Assembly: GCA_036494575.1 (NCBI GenBank) | Contig: DASXOE010000147.1 | Coordinates: forward strand, 1-64,000 | Direction: 5' to 3' | Source: DASZFV01 sp036494575 | GTDB taxonomy: Bacteria; Myxococcota_A; Polyangia; Fen-1088 | DNA length: 64,000 nt | In this document: positions 43,146 through 52,465 of the stretch, piece by piece | Position numbering within the stretch: the first letter of the stretch is position 1 | Layout of the letters: each line of letters starts with the position of its first letter | Notes under the pieces: model-generated | Seen by the model: the letters and a program-made list of their open reading frames with translations, nothing else | Told to the model about the DNA's origin: nothing | Database searches by the model: none | Translations under genes and position numbers: made by a program

Positions 43146-45277
43146 CAGCGTTGCGCCGCCGCGGGCTCCGCCGCCGCGGGCAAGTGGCCCTCGTAGCGCG
43201 CGCGCATGCTCGGTTCCCCGAGCACGCGCAGGGCCTCGTCGAGGACGGCGCGGATCGCGCGCAGCTCGGCGCCCAGCTCGGCGACGAGGCCCACGTCGAG
43301 CGAGGTCGGCGCGAGCTCGCTCATGAGGCGATCGTGCGCGGCGCGGATGTCGCCGTCGGAAGCGCCACGCGACAGATCGAGAATCTCGAAGTAGTCGCCC
43401 TCCTCGACGAGCGCGTGGCGCGCAAGAATGCGGGCGCGGAGCTCGGCGCGCTCGGCGGCGGCGCGCGCGCCCTCGACCTCGTGGACGCCCGTGCCGTTCG
43501 TGGCCCGCGACGGCGAGCGCGCTGGCTCGGTCGCGCGATCGTCGACCCGATCGAGCTGCCCCAGCACGGACAGCGTCCACGCGAGCCCCGACGCGACCTC
43601 CTCGCGCACGCCCGCGGCCGCGCGCACGTCGTCGAGGGTGCGCGTCCCATCGAACAGCTCGACGATGGCGCGCTCCTCCGAGGTCATGGCCATGCGCGCC
43701 AGGACGTCGATCGCGGAGGAAGCTGTCGACCGGCGAAAGACCTGCCGCCCCCCGCCCAGGCAGCGCGAGAGGCGCGCCGCGCCGTACTTGCGCCTGACCC
43801 CCGCGAGAATGATCGCGGCCGGGTGCTCGTCGAGCAGCACGATCTCCTGGTTTGGCTGGCCCGGGCCCAGCGACCACTCGCCGCTTTCCCACGCGAACGC
43901 CGAATGGATGATCTCCTCGAAGTGGCGACGCACCACGACCGACAGCTCGGTCGGCTTGATGAAGCCCAGCTCGACGAGCACGACGCCGAGACGCCGCTCG
44001 GCGCGCGGCGCCGCCGCCGAGGCTTGACCGAGCTGCGCCGGCGTCAACCGCCCCTGCCGGACGAGCATCTCCCCCAGGCGGTCGTCCGAATCGCTCGACA
44101 TGCCCAGGATGGGCGCGCCCCGCTCGAAGAAGATGACCTTCTCCACGGCCTCCCGTCGCAGCACGAGCCGGCCCGTGAGGCGCTGCAAATAGATCCGGCC
44201 CAACAGCGACGCGACGTCGCTGTCCACGATCTTGCCGCTCTCGACGGGGGCCGGCGTGCCGCCCTCGGCGCCGCCGTCGCGCGCGGCGGCGATGCGCTCG
44301 GCGATCATCTTCGCGAACACGTCGCGCGGCACCTCGACGGTCTTCTGGGGCTTGTCGTCGCCGAGCTCGTCCTCGGCGTCGAAGGGCGACGGGTGAGTGA
44401 GCACGGTCGGCTCGGCGGTGCTCCCGAGGGCCGCTGCGGCGGCGAGCGCCGTCATGGGCGCCATGGGCGTGCGCTCGAACAGATCCTCCGGCGCGCGCCC
44501 GGGCCCCGTCCGCGGACGCGACGACGGATGGGGCGCGGCCGTGACCTCGCGGCGAAAGGCGCCCACGGAGCGCGCGACGTCGAGCATCTCGGCGTCCAGG
44601 GCCGCGTCGATGCTCTCGGCGAGCTTCACGAAGAGCGCGCCCCCCTCCGAGGGCCGCGCCCGCGGGACTGGCGTCGCCGTGGCGTCGGCGGCCGCCACGA
44701 GCGGCTTGAGCGTGGGGAGGGCCCGCGGACCCGTCCCGCTCGCGGGCGTGCGCGAGCCGGTCGCGACGCCAACCGTCGCCGGTCCGAACGAGCCGGTGTT
44801 GCCAGACTCGCCGGCCGCGCGGCCCTTTCCGCCCTTCGACGTCGACGTGCGTCCGAACTCGGCGCTGCCGCCGTCCGTGGGCGGCGCCGAAATCCGCATC
44901 TCGTCGGTGGTCGGACGCGCCTCCCCCGCGGGGACGTTCTCGAGCCGCGCGCGCACGCGCGCCACGAGGTCCTCGGTCGACAGCGGCCGCGTGAAGAACC
45001 CGTCGGCGAGGTCTTTCATGCGCACCTCGTCCTCGGCGTCGCCCACGAGGAACGTCGGGACGCGGCCGCGGGGAACCGCGCGCACCTTGCCGAGGGCGAC
45101 CGCCGGATCGGGGTTGACGATCTGGGGCGCGAGGACGATGACGTCCGGCCGCGAAGCCGTGATCCAGCCCGACAGACTCTCACCCGGCTCGACGGCGACC
45201 GCCTCGAAACGTGCCGAGACGACGGCGCGGCGGATGCGATCCGCCTCGTAGGGGCCGGCGATGATCAGCACCTTCAT
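43145..45277 (-). CDS. Receiver-like / DUF4388 / J-domain-like regulatory protein
   Basis: A 710-residue cytoplasmic protein. Residues 1-115 resemble a response-regulator receiver (MKVLIIAGPYEADRIRRAVV, then DVIVLAPQIVN and FFTRPLSTEDLVARVRARLE), but without a clear phospho-acceptor context. A long low-complexity region follows (about 120-340). From about 350 lies a DUF4388 (PATAN-type) domain (LLGRIYLQRLTGRLVLRR, IFFERGAPI), then GspE-N-like repeats (LVRQGRLTPAQLGQA, LVELGFIKPTEL), and near 640 a J-domain-like segment (DYFEILDLSRGASDGDIRAA) without the HPD motif. Such proteins are typical myxobacterial scaffolds for motility or development. Its position between priA and fmt is unusual. Confidence 0.72.
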   Translation of the reverse strand: MKVLIIAGPYEADRIRRAVVSARFEAVAVEPGESLSGWITASRPDVIVLAPQIVNPDPAVALGKVRAVPRGRVPTFLVGDAEDEVRMKDLADGFFTRPLSTEDLVARVRARLENVPAGEARPTTDEMRISAPPTDGGSAEFGRTSTSKGGKGRAAGESGNTGSFGPATVGVATGSRTPASGTGPRALPTLKPLVAAADATATPVPRARPSEGGALFVKLAESIDAALDAEMLDVARSVGAFRREVTAAPHPSSRPRTGPGRAPEDLFERTPMAPMTALAAAAALGSTAEPTVLTHPSPFDAEDELGDDKPQKTVEVPRDVFAKMIAERIAAARDGGAEGGTPAPVESGKIVDSDVASLLGRIYLQRLTGRLVLRREAVEKVIFFERGAPILGMSSDSDDRLGEMLVRQGRLTPAQLGQASAAAPRAERRLGVVLVELGFIKPTELSVVVRRHFEEIIHSAFAWESGEWSLGPGQPNQEIVLLDEHPAAIILAGVRRKYGAARLSRCLGGGRQVFRRSTASSAIDVLARMAMTSEERAIVELFDGTRTLDDVRAAAGVREEVASGLAWTLSVLGQLDRVDDRATEPARSPSRATNGTGVHEVEGARAAAERAELRARILARHALVEEGDYFEILDLSRGASDGDIRAAHDRLMSELAPTSLDVGLVAELGAELRAIRAVLDEALRVLGEPSMRARYEGHLPAAAEPAAAQR

Positions 45278-45319
45278 GCGATCCCGCAGATTAACACCGA
45301 GGCGGGCGTTTTCGGGCGG

Positions 45320-47845
45320 TCACAGCACGCTCTGCGGGTCGACGTCGACGACGAGGCGCGCGTCGCCGCCGAGCTTGACGGCGGCGGCCGCGTGCGCCGC
45401 CGCCATGAGCGCCGCCCGGTCGTGACCCGACAGCCAAACCTGGTAGCGGTTGCGCCCCCGCACGCGGGGGATGGGCGCCTCGGCGGGTCCCCGCACACGC
45501 ACGGCGGCGCCCCCGGCCGCCTGGGCCGCGAGCGCGGCGGCGCCGGCCGCCTCGCGGGCGGCGGGGCCGTCCCCCGCGTCGACGCGCAGCGCGACCATTC
45601 GTGAGAACGGCGGATAGTCTGCCTCCTCGCGGGCGCGCAGCTCGCCCCGCACGAAGCCCGCGTAGTCGTGCGTGCGCACGGCCGCGATGGCCTCGTGCTC
45701 GGGGGCGTAGGTCTGGATGATCACGCGGCCCGGACGCTCGCCGCGCCCCGCCCGCCCCGCGACCTGCTCGAGGAGCTGGAACGTCCGCTCGGCGGCGCGG
45801 AAGTCCGGCAGGTGCAGCCCTTGGTCCGGCTGCAGCACGCCCACGAGCGTCACGCCCGCGAAGTCATGGCCCTTCGTCACCATCTGCGTGCCCACGAGCA
45901 CGTCGATCTCACCCGCCTGCATGCGGCGCAAGACGCCGTGCAGCCCGGGCCCGTCGGGCGACCCACCGCGGGCGCCCGCCGTGTCGCGATCGAGCCGGGC
46001 GACGCGGGCGTCGGGGAAGCGGTCGCGAACAACGGCCTCGACGCGCTCGGTGCCCATGCCCAGACGTTCGAGCTTCGACGCCTGGCAAGCCGGACAGCGC
46101 GCCGGCACCGCGGTCGCGCGCGCGCAGTAGTGGCACACGAGCTTGTCGCGGCTCTTGTGGTACGTCATTGAGACCGTGCAGTTCTCGCAGCGCACGACGT
46201 GGCCGCAAGCGCGACAGAGCACGACCGTCGAGAAGCCGCGCCGATTCAAAAACAGGATGACCTGCTCGCGCGAGGCGAGCGCGGCGGCCATCGCCTCTGC
46301 GAGCGGCGCCGCGAGCAAGCCGTCCGGCCCGGGCGGGTGCCGCCGCAGATCGACGAGCTCGACCGACGGCAGCGGCCGCTGCGTGGCCCGCCCGGGCAGC
46401 GGCAACAAGGTGAAGCGGGCGCGCGCCGCGTTGTGCGCCGTCTCGAGCGACGGCGTCGCCGACCCGAGGATGGCGATGGCGCCCGCGCGTTGCGCGCGCA
46501 CGACCGCGAGGTCGCGGCCGTGGTACCGCACGCCCTCCTCCTGTTTGAACGAAGAGTCGTGCTCTTCGTCGACGACGACGACGCCGAGCGCCTGGACGGG
46601 CGCGAAGACCGCCGAGCGCGCGCCCACGGCGATGCCGACCTCGCCGGCGCGCAGCTTCCGCCAGGCCGCGAGGCGCTCGCCCGGCGGCAGCGCGCTGTGG
46701 AGCACGGCCACGTCGTCGCCGAAGCGCGCGCGGAAGCGCGCCGCGAGCTGCGGCGTGAGCGCGATCTCGGGGACGAGCACGAGCGCGCCGCGCCCGGCGG
46801 CGCGCGCCTCGGCGATGACGCGCAGGTAGACCTCCGTCTTGCCCGAGCCGGTGACGCCGTGGAGAACGAACGTCGCGAACCCCGAGGCCAGGGCCGCCGT
46901 GAGCCTCTCGACGGCGTGTCCCTGCGGCTCCGTGAGCGTGAAGGGCGACGTGCCGCACGCCAGACCGGCGCGCGCGACGGTCGCGCCCGGCGGCACGGGC
47001 CGGCGCTCGAGCCGCACGAGGCCCGCGGCGGCGAGCGCCTTGACGTGCGCGCGCTCGCGTTCGCCGAGCGTCGCCGTCGCGAGACCCTCGCTGCCCGCGG
47101 CGGCGACGCGCGCGAGCAGCGCCCGCTTGACCTCGGCGCGCGCCGGCAGCTGTGCGACGGCGGCCGCGCCCTCGCCGGCGGCGACCGCGAAGGCCTCCGT
47201 GGGCGGCGCGCGCCGCGTCTGCACCTCGTCGCCGACCTCGACGAGCCCCTGTTCGGTGAGGCGCGCGAGCCGCGCCTGGACGCGCGCCAACGCGCGCGAC
47301 GGTCCCCCCGCGTCGCGCGCCGGCGCGCCCGGCCGCCCGCGCGGGTCTCGCGCGAGGGCGCGGGCCAAGCCTCTCATGGTGAGCTCGCCGCCGGCGGCCA
47401 CGAGCGCGACGAGCAACGGGTCGCCGCTCTCTTCTCCCAGCAGCGACCGCTGGCCGCCCACGGCGGCGCGCCCGCGGTCGGTGACGCGCGCGGCGCGCAC
47501 GGCCTCGGCCTTCTCGCCCTGCGGCAGCGCCGCGCGCAGCACCTCGCCTATGGGCGCGTAGTAATAGTCCGCGACCCAGCGGCAAAACGAGATCATCGCC
47601 GCGTCGAAGGCGGGCGCGCCGCCCACGACCTCCTCGATGTCCTTGAGCGCCGTCTCGTCGGCGACGGCGCCGGGCGCGTGCCCGACGACGAAGCCGGTCA
47701 CCGTGCGCTGTCCGAACGGGACGACGACCTGAGTGCCGACGGCGACGGCGGCGGCGCCCCGCCGAGGATCCCGATAGGTGAAGGTCCCGCGCAGCGGCAG
47801 CGTCACCGCCACCTCGAGGAGCGCCGGTGACGCTCCGGCGCTCAA
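45320..47845 (-). CDS. priA: Primosomal protein N' (PriA replication-restart helicase)
   Basis: Restarts stalled replication forks by unwinding and loading the replicative helicase. The protein of 841 residues has the N-terminal 3'-DNA-binding domain (EVAVTLPLRGTFTYRDP), an unusual Ala/Arg-rich insertion around residues 150-250, Walker A GVTGSGKTEVYLRV, DEEHDSSFKQEEG, GSATPSLET, and the paired zinc sites CRACGHVVRCENC with CHYC and CPAC. TTG 47845 overlaps the galU stop (TTGA); GTG 47815 is an alternative. It is longer than the usual 730 residues owing to the insertion. Confidence 0.93.
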   Translation of the reverse strand: MSAGASPALLEVAVTLPLRGTFTYRDPRRGAAAVAVGTQVVVPFGQRTVTGFVVGHAPGAVADETALKDIEEVVGGAPAFDAAMISFCRWVADYYYAPIGEVLRAALPQGEKAEAVRAARVTDRGRAAVGGQRSLLGEESGDPLLVALVAAGGELTMRGLARALARDPRGRPGAPARDAGGPSRALARVQARLARLTEQGLVEVGDEVQTRRAPPTEAFAVAAGEGAAAVAQLPARAEVKRALLARVAAAGSEGLATATLGERERAHVKALAAAGLVRLERRPVPPGATVARAGLACGTSPFTLTEPQGHAVERLTAALASGFATFVLHGVTGSGKTEVYLRVIAEARAAGRGALVLVPEIALTPQLAARFRARFGDDVAVLHSALPPGERLAAWRKLRAGEVGIAVGARSAVFAPVQALGVVVVDEEHDSSFKQEEGVRYHGRDLAVVRAQRAGAIAILGSATPSLETAHNAARARFTLLPLPGRATQRPLPSVELVDLRRHPPGPDGLLAAPLAEAMAAALASREQVILFLNRRGFSTVVLCRACGHVVRCENCTVSMTYHKSRDKLVCHYCARATAVPARCPACQASKLERLGMGTERVEAVVRDRFPDARVARLDRDTAGARGGSPDGPGLHGVLRRMQAGEIDVLVGTQMVTKGHDFAGVTLVGVLQPDQGLHLPDFRAAERTFQLLEQVAGRAGRGERPGRVIIQTYAPEHEAIAAVRTHDYAGFVRGELRAREEADYPPFSRMVALRVDAGDGPAAREAAGAAALAAQAAGGAAVRVRGPAEAPIPRVRGRNRYQVWLSGHDRAALMAAAHAAAAVKLGGDARLVVDVDPQSVL

Positions 47846-48750
47846 GCGCCCGATTCGGGCTCGGGCGTCTCTTCGAGGATTCGCCTCGCCCCCGCCCGAA
47901 CCTCCGCGGCGATCTCCGGGCGCTTGAGCGCCCAATGCAGCTGCGCGAGCACGTAGCCCGCGCGATCGCCGGCGTCGAAGCGCTGGCCCTCGACCTCGAA
48001 GCCGTGCAGCCCGCGGCGCGCGCACAGCGTCGCGAGGCCGTCGGTGAGCTGGATCTCGCCGCCCCGGCCCGGCGCCGTCTCGGCGAGGATCGCGAAGATC
48101 TCGGCGGGCAGCACGTAGCGCCCGATGGCCGCCAGCCGCGACGGCGCCGTCCCCGGGGCCGGCTTTTCGACGAGCCGGCTGAGCTTCCACTCGCGCGGGC
48201 CGACGCTCTGGCCCTCGACGATCCCGTAGAGGTGCTCCTGACCCGGCGGCACCTCCTTGAGTCCCACGACGCCCGTGCCCCAGCGCTCGTACACGTCGAG
48301 CAGCTGGCGCACGCCGGGCACGCGCGCGTCGAGCAAGTCGTCGCCGAGCACGACGGCGAAGGGCTCGTCGCCCACGGCTTCGCGGGCGCACAGCACGGCG
48401 TGTCCGAGGCCGCGCGCCTCCGCTTGTCGCACCGAGATGATGCGCGCGAGTCCGGCCGGCCGGCGCGCGCGCGCGAGGTCCTCCGTCTTGCCCTTCTTCT
48501 CGAGCAACGCCTCGAGCTCGCCCGCGCGGTCGAAGTGGTCCTCGAGCGCCGATTTTCCGCGCGACGTCACGAGGATGATCTCCTCGACGCCGCTGCCCAC
48601 GCACTCCTCGACGATGAGCTGGATCGAGGGCACGTCGACGATGGGCAACATCTCCTTGGGGACGGCCTTCGTGACGGGCAGGAACCGGGTCCCGAGCCCC
48701 GCGACGGGCAACACCGCCTTGCGGACCTTCGCGCGCTTCGCCTCGGCCAT
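47842..48750 (-). CDS. galU: UTP-glucose-1-phosphate uridylyltransferase
   Basis: Makes UDP-glucose for polysaccharides and glycolipids. The 302-residue protein begins with the nucleotide loop PVAGLGTRFLPVTKAVPKEM and continues with the family segments VVLGDDLLD, VEKPAPGTAPS and GGEIQLTDGLA. ATG 48750 is preceded by AGGAGAGCC. It lies 22 bases after flhB and overlaps priA, so it joins export-gate and housekeeping genes in one transcription unit. Confidence 0.94.
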   Translation of the reverse strand: MAEAKRAKVRKAVLPVAGLGTRFLPVTKAVPKEMLPIVDVPSIQLIVEECVGSGVEEIILVTSRGKSALEDHFDRAGELEALLEKKGKTEDLARARRPAGLARIISVRQAEARGLGHAVLCAREAVGDEPFAVVLGDDLLDARVPGVRQLLDVYERWGTGVVGLKEVPPGQEHLYGIVEGQSVGPREWKLSRLVEKPAPGTAPSRLAAIGRYVLPAEIFAILAETAPGRGGEIQLTDGLATLCARRGLHGFEVEGQRFDAGDRAGYVLAQLHWALKRPEIAAEVRAGARRILEETPEPESGA

Positions 48751-48772
48751 GGGCTCTCCTCGGGGGGACATT

Positions 48773-49897
48773 CTAGACGCGCTTCCATTCGGCGCCACGT
48801 CCGAGCGCGGACGCCTCGCCTTCGGCGCGCGCGGGCGCCGCCGGCGCGGCGGCCTCCCGCCCGTCCAGACCCTGGACGACGCGCAGGATCTCGGCGACGG
48901 CCTCGTACAGCGCCGCCGGGATCTCGCCCCCCTCACCGAGCTCGGCGAGCGAGCGCGCGAGCCCAACGTCGCGGAAGATGGGCACGCCGGCCTCTCGCGC
49001 TATCTGCTTGATGCGCTCGGCGACGAGGCGCTCGCCCTTGGCGACGACGACAGGCGCGGCGTCGCCCTCCGGATCGTAGCGCAGCGCGACGGCGATGTGA
49101 TCGGGGTTGACCACGACGAAGTCGGCTTTTCGGACCTCGTCGATCATTCGTTGCTCGACGATCTCGCGGTGCAGGCGCTGACGCTCGCCCCTGTGGGCCG
49201 GATCGCCCTCCGCCTCTCTGTGCTCCCGCTTGATCTCCTCGCGCGTCATGCGCAGGCCACGCCGGTGCCGGCGCACCACGAGGAGGGCATCGAGCGCGCC
49301 CAGCGCGAGGCCGGCCGCCGCCAGGCGCACGGCCAGCCGAGCTGCGAGCGCGCCCAGCGTCGGGAGCAGCCGGGCGGCTGGCGCGCCCGTCGAGATCACG
49401 AGGGCGCCCAGCACGGGGCGAAGCGCGAGGCCCGCGACGACGCCCACGACGGCGACCTTGAGGAAACCCTGTGCGCACTCGACGGCCGCCCGCCCGTCGA
49501 AGAGCCGGCGCCACGAGGCCGCGGAGGCGAGGCGCCCCAGATCGACGCGCACGGGGGCGAGGACGAGGCCGCGCGTCTGCGCGAAACCGATGGCCAGCCC
49601 CACGAGCAGGACAGCCGCGAGCGTCGGCCCGAGCAGGCGCAGCGCGAGCGAGCCCGCGTGCTCGAGCGCGAGCCCCGCGCCGCCGCCAGAGACGGCCTCC
49701 TCGAGCGACAGGCGCAGAGCCGACGCGGCCCGAGCCGCGAGCGCGGGCGCGTCCCAGGCGAGCACGACGACCGCGGCGGCCAGGGCCGCGGACGATGAAA
49801 GCTCACGGCTGAACGCGACCTCGCCGCGCCGGCGCGCCTCGGCCAAGCGGCGCGGGGTCGGCTCCTCCGTCGCATCTTCTGAGGGGCCACGCGCCAC
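48773..49897 (-). CDS. flhB: Type III export-gate switch protein, FlhB/SctU family
   Basis: Export-gate component of 374 residues. The N-terminus has the family start EEPTPRRLAEARRRGEVAFSRE, then four hydrophobic segments (about 35-205). The cytoplasmic part includes MTREEIKREHREAEGDP and the autocleavage site region NPDHIAVALRYDP with Asn264; the usual NPTH is NPDH here. The C-terminus carries AREAGVPIFRDVGLARSL and ends in an Ala-rich tail. Whether it serves a flagellum or an injectisome-like device cannot be told from this gene; no other flagellar genes are in the window. Confidence 0.88.
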   Translation of the reverse strand: MARGPSEDATEEPTPRRLAEARRRGEVAFSRELSSSAALAAAVVVLAWDAPALAARAASALRLSLEEAVSGGGAGLALEHAGSLALRLLGPTLAAVLLVGLAIGFAQTRGLVLAPVRVDLGRLASAASWRRLFDGRAAVECAQGFLKVAVVGVVAGLALRPVLGALVISTGAPAARLLPTLGALAARLAVRLAAAGLALGALDALLVVRRHRRGLRMTREEIKREHREAEGDPAHRGERQRLHREIVEQRMIDEVRKADFVVVNPDHIAVALRYDPEGDAAPVVVAKGERLVAERIKQIAREAGVPIFRDVGLARSLAELGEGGEIPAALYEAVAEILRVVQGLDGREAAAPAAPARAEGEASALGRGAEWKRV

Positions 49898-49914
49898 GGC
49901 GGCGGCAGTCTACC

Positions 49915-50664
49915 TCAGAGCCCGAAGCCCAGCTTGAACGACCACGTGTCGACGGAGAAGCTGCCGAACGCGTTGTCTTTGACGAAGCCGTCCGCCGCGT
50001 GGATGAAGCCGAGCGCCGCGCTCAAGAAGAAGTGGCGCGCCAGGAAGACCTCCGTCCCGACGTCGACGCCCAGCTGCCCGTAGGCGGTCGCGACGGTGTT
50101 CAGGCCGGCGTGGGTGCGCTGCATGTACCCGCCGCCCGCGTAGGCCTCGATGAAGGGCGTCACGACGGGGCCGGGAATCTGGCCTCCGAGCGAGACCGAC
50201 TGGGCGATGAAGGCGTCACCGCCTTGTCGAAACGTCCCCGACTCCCACCCGTACTGCGTCGAGAGACCGAGGCGCCACGAGGAAGAGATGGGATAGAAGT
50301 CGAGGGACAGCACGTCGAAGGGCTCGTCGGCTCCCGGCCCCGCGGTCGCCGAGGCGCCGACCTGGGCGAAGGTGAACCGCCGGTAGCCGAGCTTGAGCCC
50401 CGGCGTGCGCCGAGCGCGCGGGGGCAGCGAAGCCGACGTCTGGGCCACGACGGGGGCAAAGACGCGCGCCACGCCGACCTCGGAGGGCGCGGGCTGCGCC
50501 GCCGCGAGCTCCACGCGCGTCCCCAGCCGTCGCTCGAGCTTTGGATCGTCGATGCCCTCCGACGGGTCGAGCGCGCCCGGCTCCTGCGAGGGCGCCGCGC
50601 CCGCCGCGGTCGCCACCCACAGCGGCACGAGGGCCTTCAAGACGAGCCGCCGCAGGGAGCGCAT
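49915..50664 (-). CDS. Exported beta-barrel (outer-membrane) protein inside the export-gate cluster
   Basis: A 249-residue protein with signal peptide (ALVPLWVATAAGAAP, cleavage near residue 24), a linker of about 65 residues, and then beta-strand alternation to the end: FDVLSLDFYPISSSWRLGLS, VTPFIEAYAGGGYMQR and the final TWSFKLGFGL. This is the shape of a small eight-strand outer-membrane barrel. No secretin or pilotin signature. It lies between fliR and flhB, 17 bases upstream of flhB and 51 after fliR, so it is probably co-expressed with the gate. Its family is not recognised. Confidence 0.68.
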   Translation of the reverse strand: MRSLRRLVLKALVPLWVATAAGAAPSQEPGALDPSEGIDDPKLERRLGTRVELAAAQPAPSEVGVARVFAPVVAQTSASLPPRARRTPGLKLGYRRFTFAQVGASATAGPGADEPFDVLSLDFYPISSSWRLGLSTQYGWESGTFRQGGDAFIAQSVSLGGQIPGPVVTPFIEAYAGGGYMQRTHAGLNTVATAYGQLGVDVGTEVFLARHFFLSAALGFIHAADGFVKDNAFGSFSVDTWSFKLGFGL

Positions 50665-50715
50665 CCCGCTCCGAGTCTAGCATCCGTTCCACCGGGCATC
50701 GGCGGCGGCGCGCGC

Positions 50716-51507
50716 TCAGGCCCAGGCCGCGAGCCAGCGGCGCCCGAGCTCGATCCACCGCGGCAGGTCGGCCGTGAGCGCGTGATCGAGGGCGCCGATC
50801 CCGATGAGCACGACGCCCACGGCGAGCAAACCCTTGGCGGGCAGGCCCACGAAGTACACGGGCACCTGCGGCGCGACGCGGGCGATCATGCCGAGCGCGA
50901 GATCCGTCAGCCAGAGCGCGACGATGACGGGCGCAGCGAGCGCGAGCGCCACCTCGAGGACACGCGCCGAACCGACGACGACGACGGAGGCGGCCGCGCG
51001 CAAGCTGCCCGGCGCGAGGCCCGCGGCGAGCGGGACTGCGTCATAGCTCGCGAGGAGCGCCTCGAGCAGGCGCGCCACCCCGCCGAGCTCGAGGAACAGG
51101 AGCGTCGCGAGCAGGAGGTAGAGCGCTCCCACAGGGCTCGCGCGCTCGTCGGACGTCGGCACGAGGACCTCGGCGAGCGAGGCGCCGCGCAGGACGTCGA
51201 CGAGCCGGCCCGCCGTCTCGGCGGCGCGGAAGGCGAACGACACGACGAGCCCGAGCCCGAGGCCCACGACGAGCTCGCGCGCGAGCACGAGCACGAGCAG
51301 GCCGCCGTTCGCGCGCACGAGCCCCGCGCGCGCCACGGCGGCGCCGAGCGCGGGCGCCGCGAGAGACGCCAGCAAGAGCCCGAAGGCGATGCGCGCCCCC
51401 GCGGGCAGCCGCGTGCCGCCGAGCGGCGTCACGAGCCACGTCACGGGGACCGTGCGCGCCGCGCCCAGCCCGACCGCCAGGACGGTGCGCGGCAGGTCCG
51501 GCGCCAT
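50716..51507 (-). CDS. fliR: Type III export-gate protein, FliR/SctT family
   Basis: Membrane component of the export gate, 263 residues with about six to seven hydrophobic spans. Family signs are the N-terminal ARTVPVTWLVTPLGGTRLPA region, ELVVGLGLGLVVSFAFRAAETAGRLVD and the C-terminal LALGMIARVAPQVPVYFVGLPAK, the conserved FliR segment. ATG 51507 overlaps the fliQ stop (TGATG). It forms the gate helix with FliP and FliQ. Confidence 0.9.
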   Translation of the reverse strand: MAPDLPRTVLAVGLGAARTVPVTWLVTPLGGTRLPAGARIAFGLLLASLAAPALGAAVARAGLVRANGGLLVLVLARELVVGLGLGLVVSFAFRAAETAGRLVDVLRGASLAEVLVPTSDERASPVGALYLLLATLLFLELGGVARLLEALLASYDAVPLAAGLAPGSLRAAASVVVVGSARVLEVALALAAPVIVALWLTDLALGMIARVAPQVPVYFVGLPAKGLLAVGVVLIGIGALDHALTADLPRWIELGRRWLAAWA

Positions 51508-51782
51508 CAGCTCACCGTTGGGATCGCGACCAGCAGGGCCGTCATGAAGCGCACGAGCTGCGCGCCCAGCACGGGCCCCATGGCGGCGAGCACGACGAGC
51601 ACGACGACGAGCTTGGGCACGAAGGCGAGCGCCTGGTCCTGGATTTGGGTCGCGGCCTGCACGACGCCCACGACGAGACCGACGGCCATGCTCGCGAGGA
51701 GCGGCGGCGCCGACAGCAGCAGGACGAGGAGCAGGCCCTCGCGCGCCGCGCGCAGCACGAGCTCGAGGCCGACGCCGCTCAC
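51507..51782 (-). CDS. fliQ: Type III export-gate protein, FliQ/SctS family
   Basis: A 91-residue protein of two hydrophobic hairpin helices (LLLVLLLSAPPLLASMAVGL and LVVVLVVLAAMGPVLGAQL) joined by the family loop VVQAATQIQDQALAFVPKL. GTG 51782 overlaps the fliP stop (GTGA). Four FliQ copies surround the FliP/FliR ring in known gates. Confidence 0.93.
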   Translation of the reverse strand: MSGVGLELVLRAAREGLLLVLLLSAPPLLASMAVGLVVGVVQAATQIQDQALAFVPKLVVVLVVLAAMGPVLGAQLVRFMTALLVAIPTVS

Positions 51783-52465
51783 AGGTAGCTCTCCATGAGG
51801 CCGCGCACGACGAGCGTCCACCCGTCGGCGACGACGAAGAGCAAGAGCTTGAACGGCAGCGAGACCGTCGTGGGCGAGAGCATGTGCATGCCGAGCGCGA
51901 GCAGGAGGTTCGCGATCACCATGTCGATCACGAGGAACGGGATGAAGAGCAGGAATCCGATCTCGAAGGCGCGGCGCAGCTCCGAGGTCACGAACGCGGG
52001 GACGATCACGGCGAGGTCGCGATCCGTGATGCCGGCGCGCTCCCCGGGGGTGCGCATCTTGAGCGCGAGGGCGTGAAAGGTGGCCCGATCGCGGGCGCCC
52101 GTGTGCTTGAGCAGGAACTCGCGCAGCGGCTCCTTGGCCCGATCCGCGGCCGTGCCGAGCGCCGTCACCGTCTGCGCGCTTCCGAGATCCGCCGAGGCGA
52201 CAGCGCCGAGGCTCGGGAACACGGGCGCGACCGCGGCGAGCATGCGCTCGCCCGTGGGCGCCATCACCGCGAGTGTGAGCACGAGCGCGAGGCCCGTCAG
52301 CACCTGCGTGGGCGGGACCTGCGGCGCGCCGATGGCGCTGCGCAGGATCGACAGCACGACCGAGATGCGCACGAAGCACGTCACCATGAGCAGCGCGAAC
52401 GGCACCAGCGACAGCGCCGCCATCGCCAGCATGAGCGGCACGGGCGCCAGCCCCCCTGCGCTCAC
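51779..52465 (-). CDS. fliP: Type III export-gate protein, FliP/SctR family
   Basis: A 228-residue membrane protein. It shows the strongly conserved MVTCFVRISVVLSILRSAIG with QVPPTQVLTGLALVLT, a soluble middle region (about 70-145), and the second signature FVTSELRRAFEIGFLLFIPF with DMVIANLLLALGMHMLSP. GTG 52465 overlaps the fliO stop (GTGA). There is no long cleavable signal peptide, unlike enterobacterial FliP. Confidence 0.95.
   Translation of the reverse strand: MSAGGLAPVPLMLAMAALSLVPFALLMVTCFVRISVVLSILRSAIGAPQVPPTQVLTGLALVLTLAVMAPTGERMLAAVAPVFPSLGAVASADLGSAQTVTALGTAADRAKEPLREFLLKHTGARDRATFHALALKMRTPGERAGITDRDLAVIVPAFVTSELRRAFEIGFLLFIPFLVIDMVIANLLLALGMHMLSPTTVSLPFKLLLFVVADGWTLVVRGLMESYL

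Noticed and set aside
43151..45604. An 817-codon plus-strand frame opposite the DUF4388 gene
   Set aside because: Arg-rich composition of a GC-skewed shadow frame; the minus-strand protein has recognisable domains.
45320..48604. A 1094-residue open frame covering priA and galU
   Set aside because: Only the part from 47845 has PriA similarity; upstream it is Arg/Ala-rich antisense-like sequence in the galU region, where galU is read in another frame.
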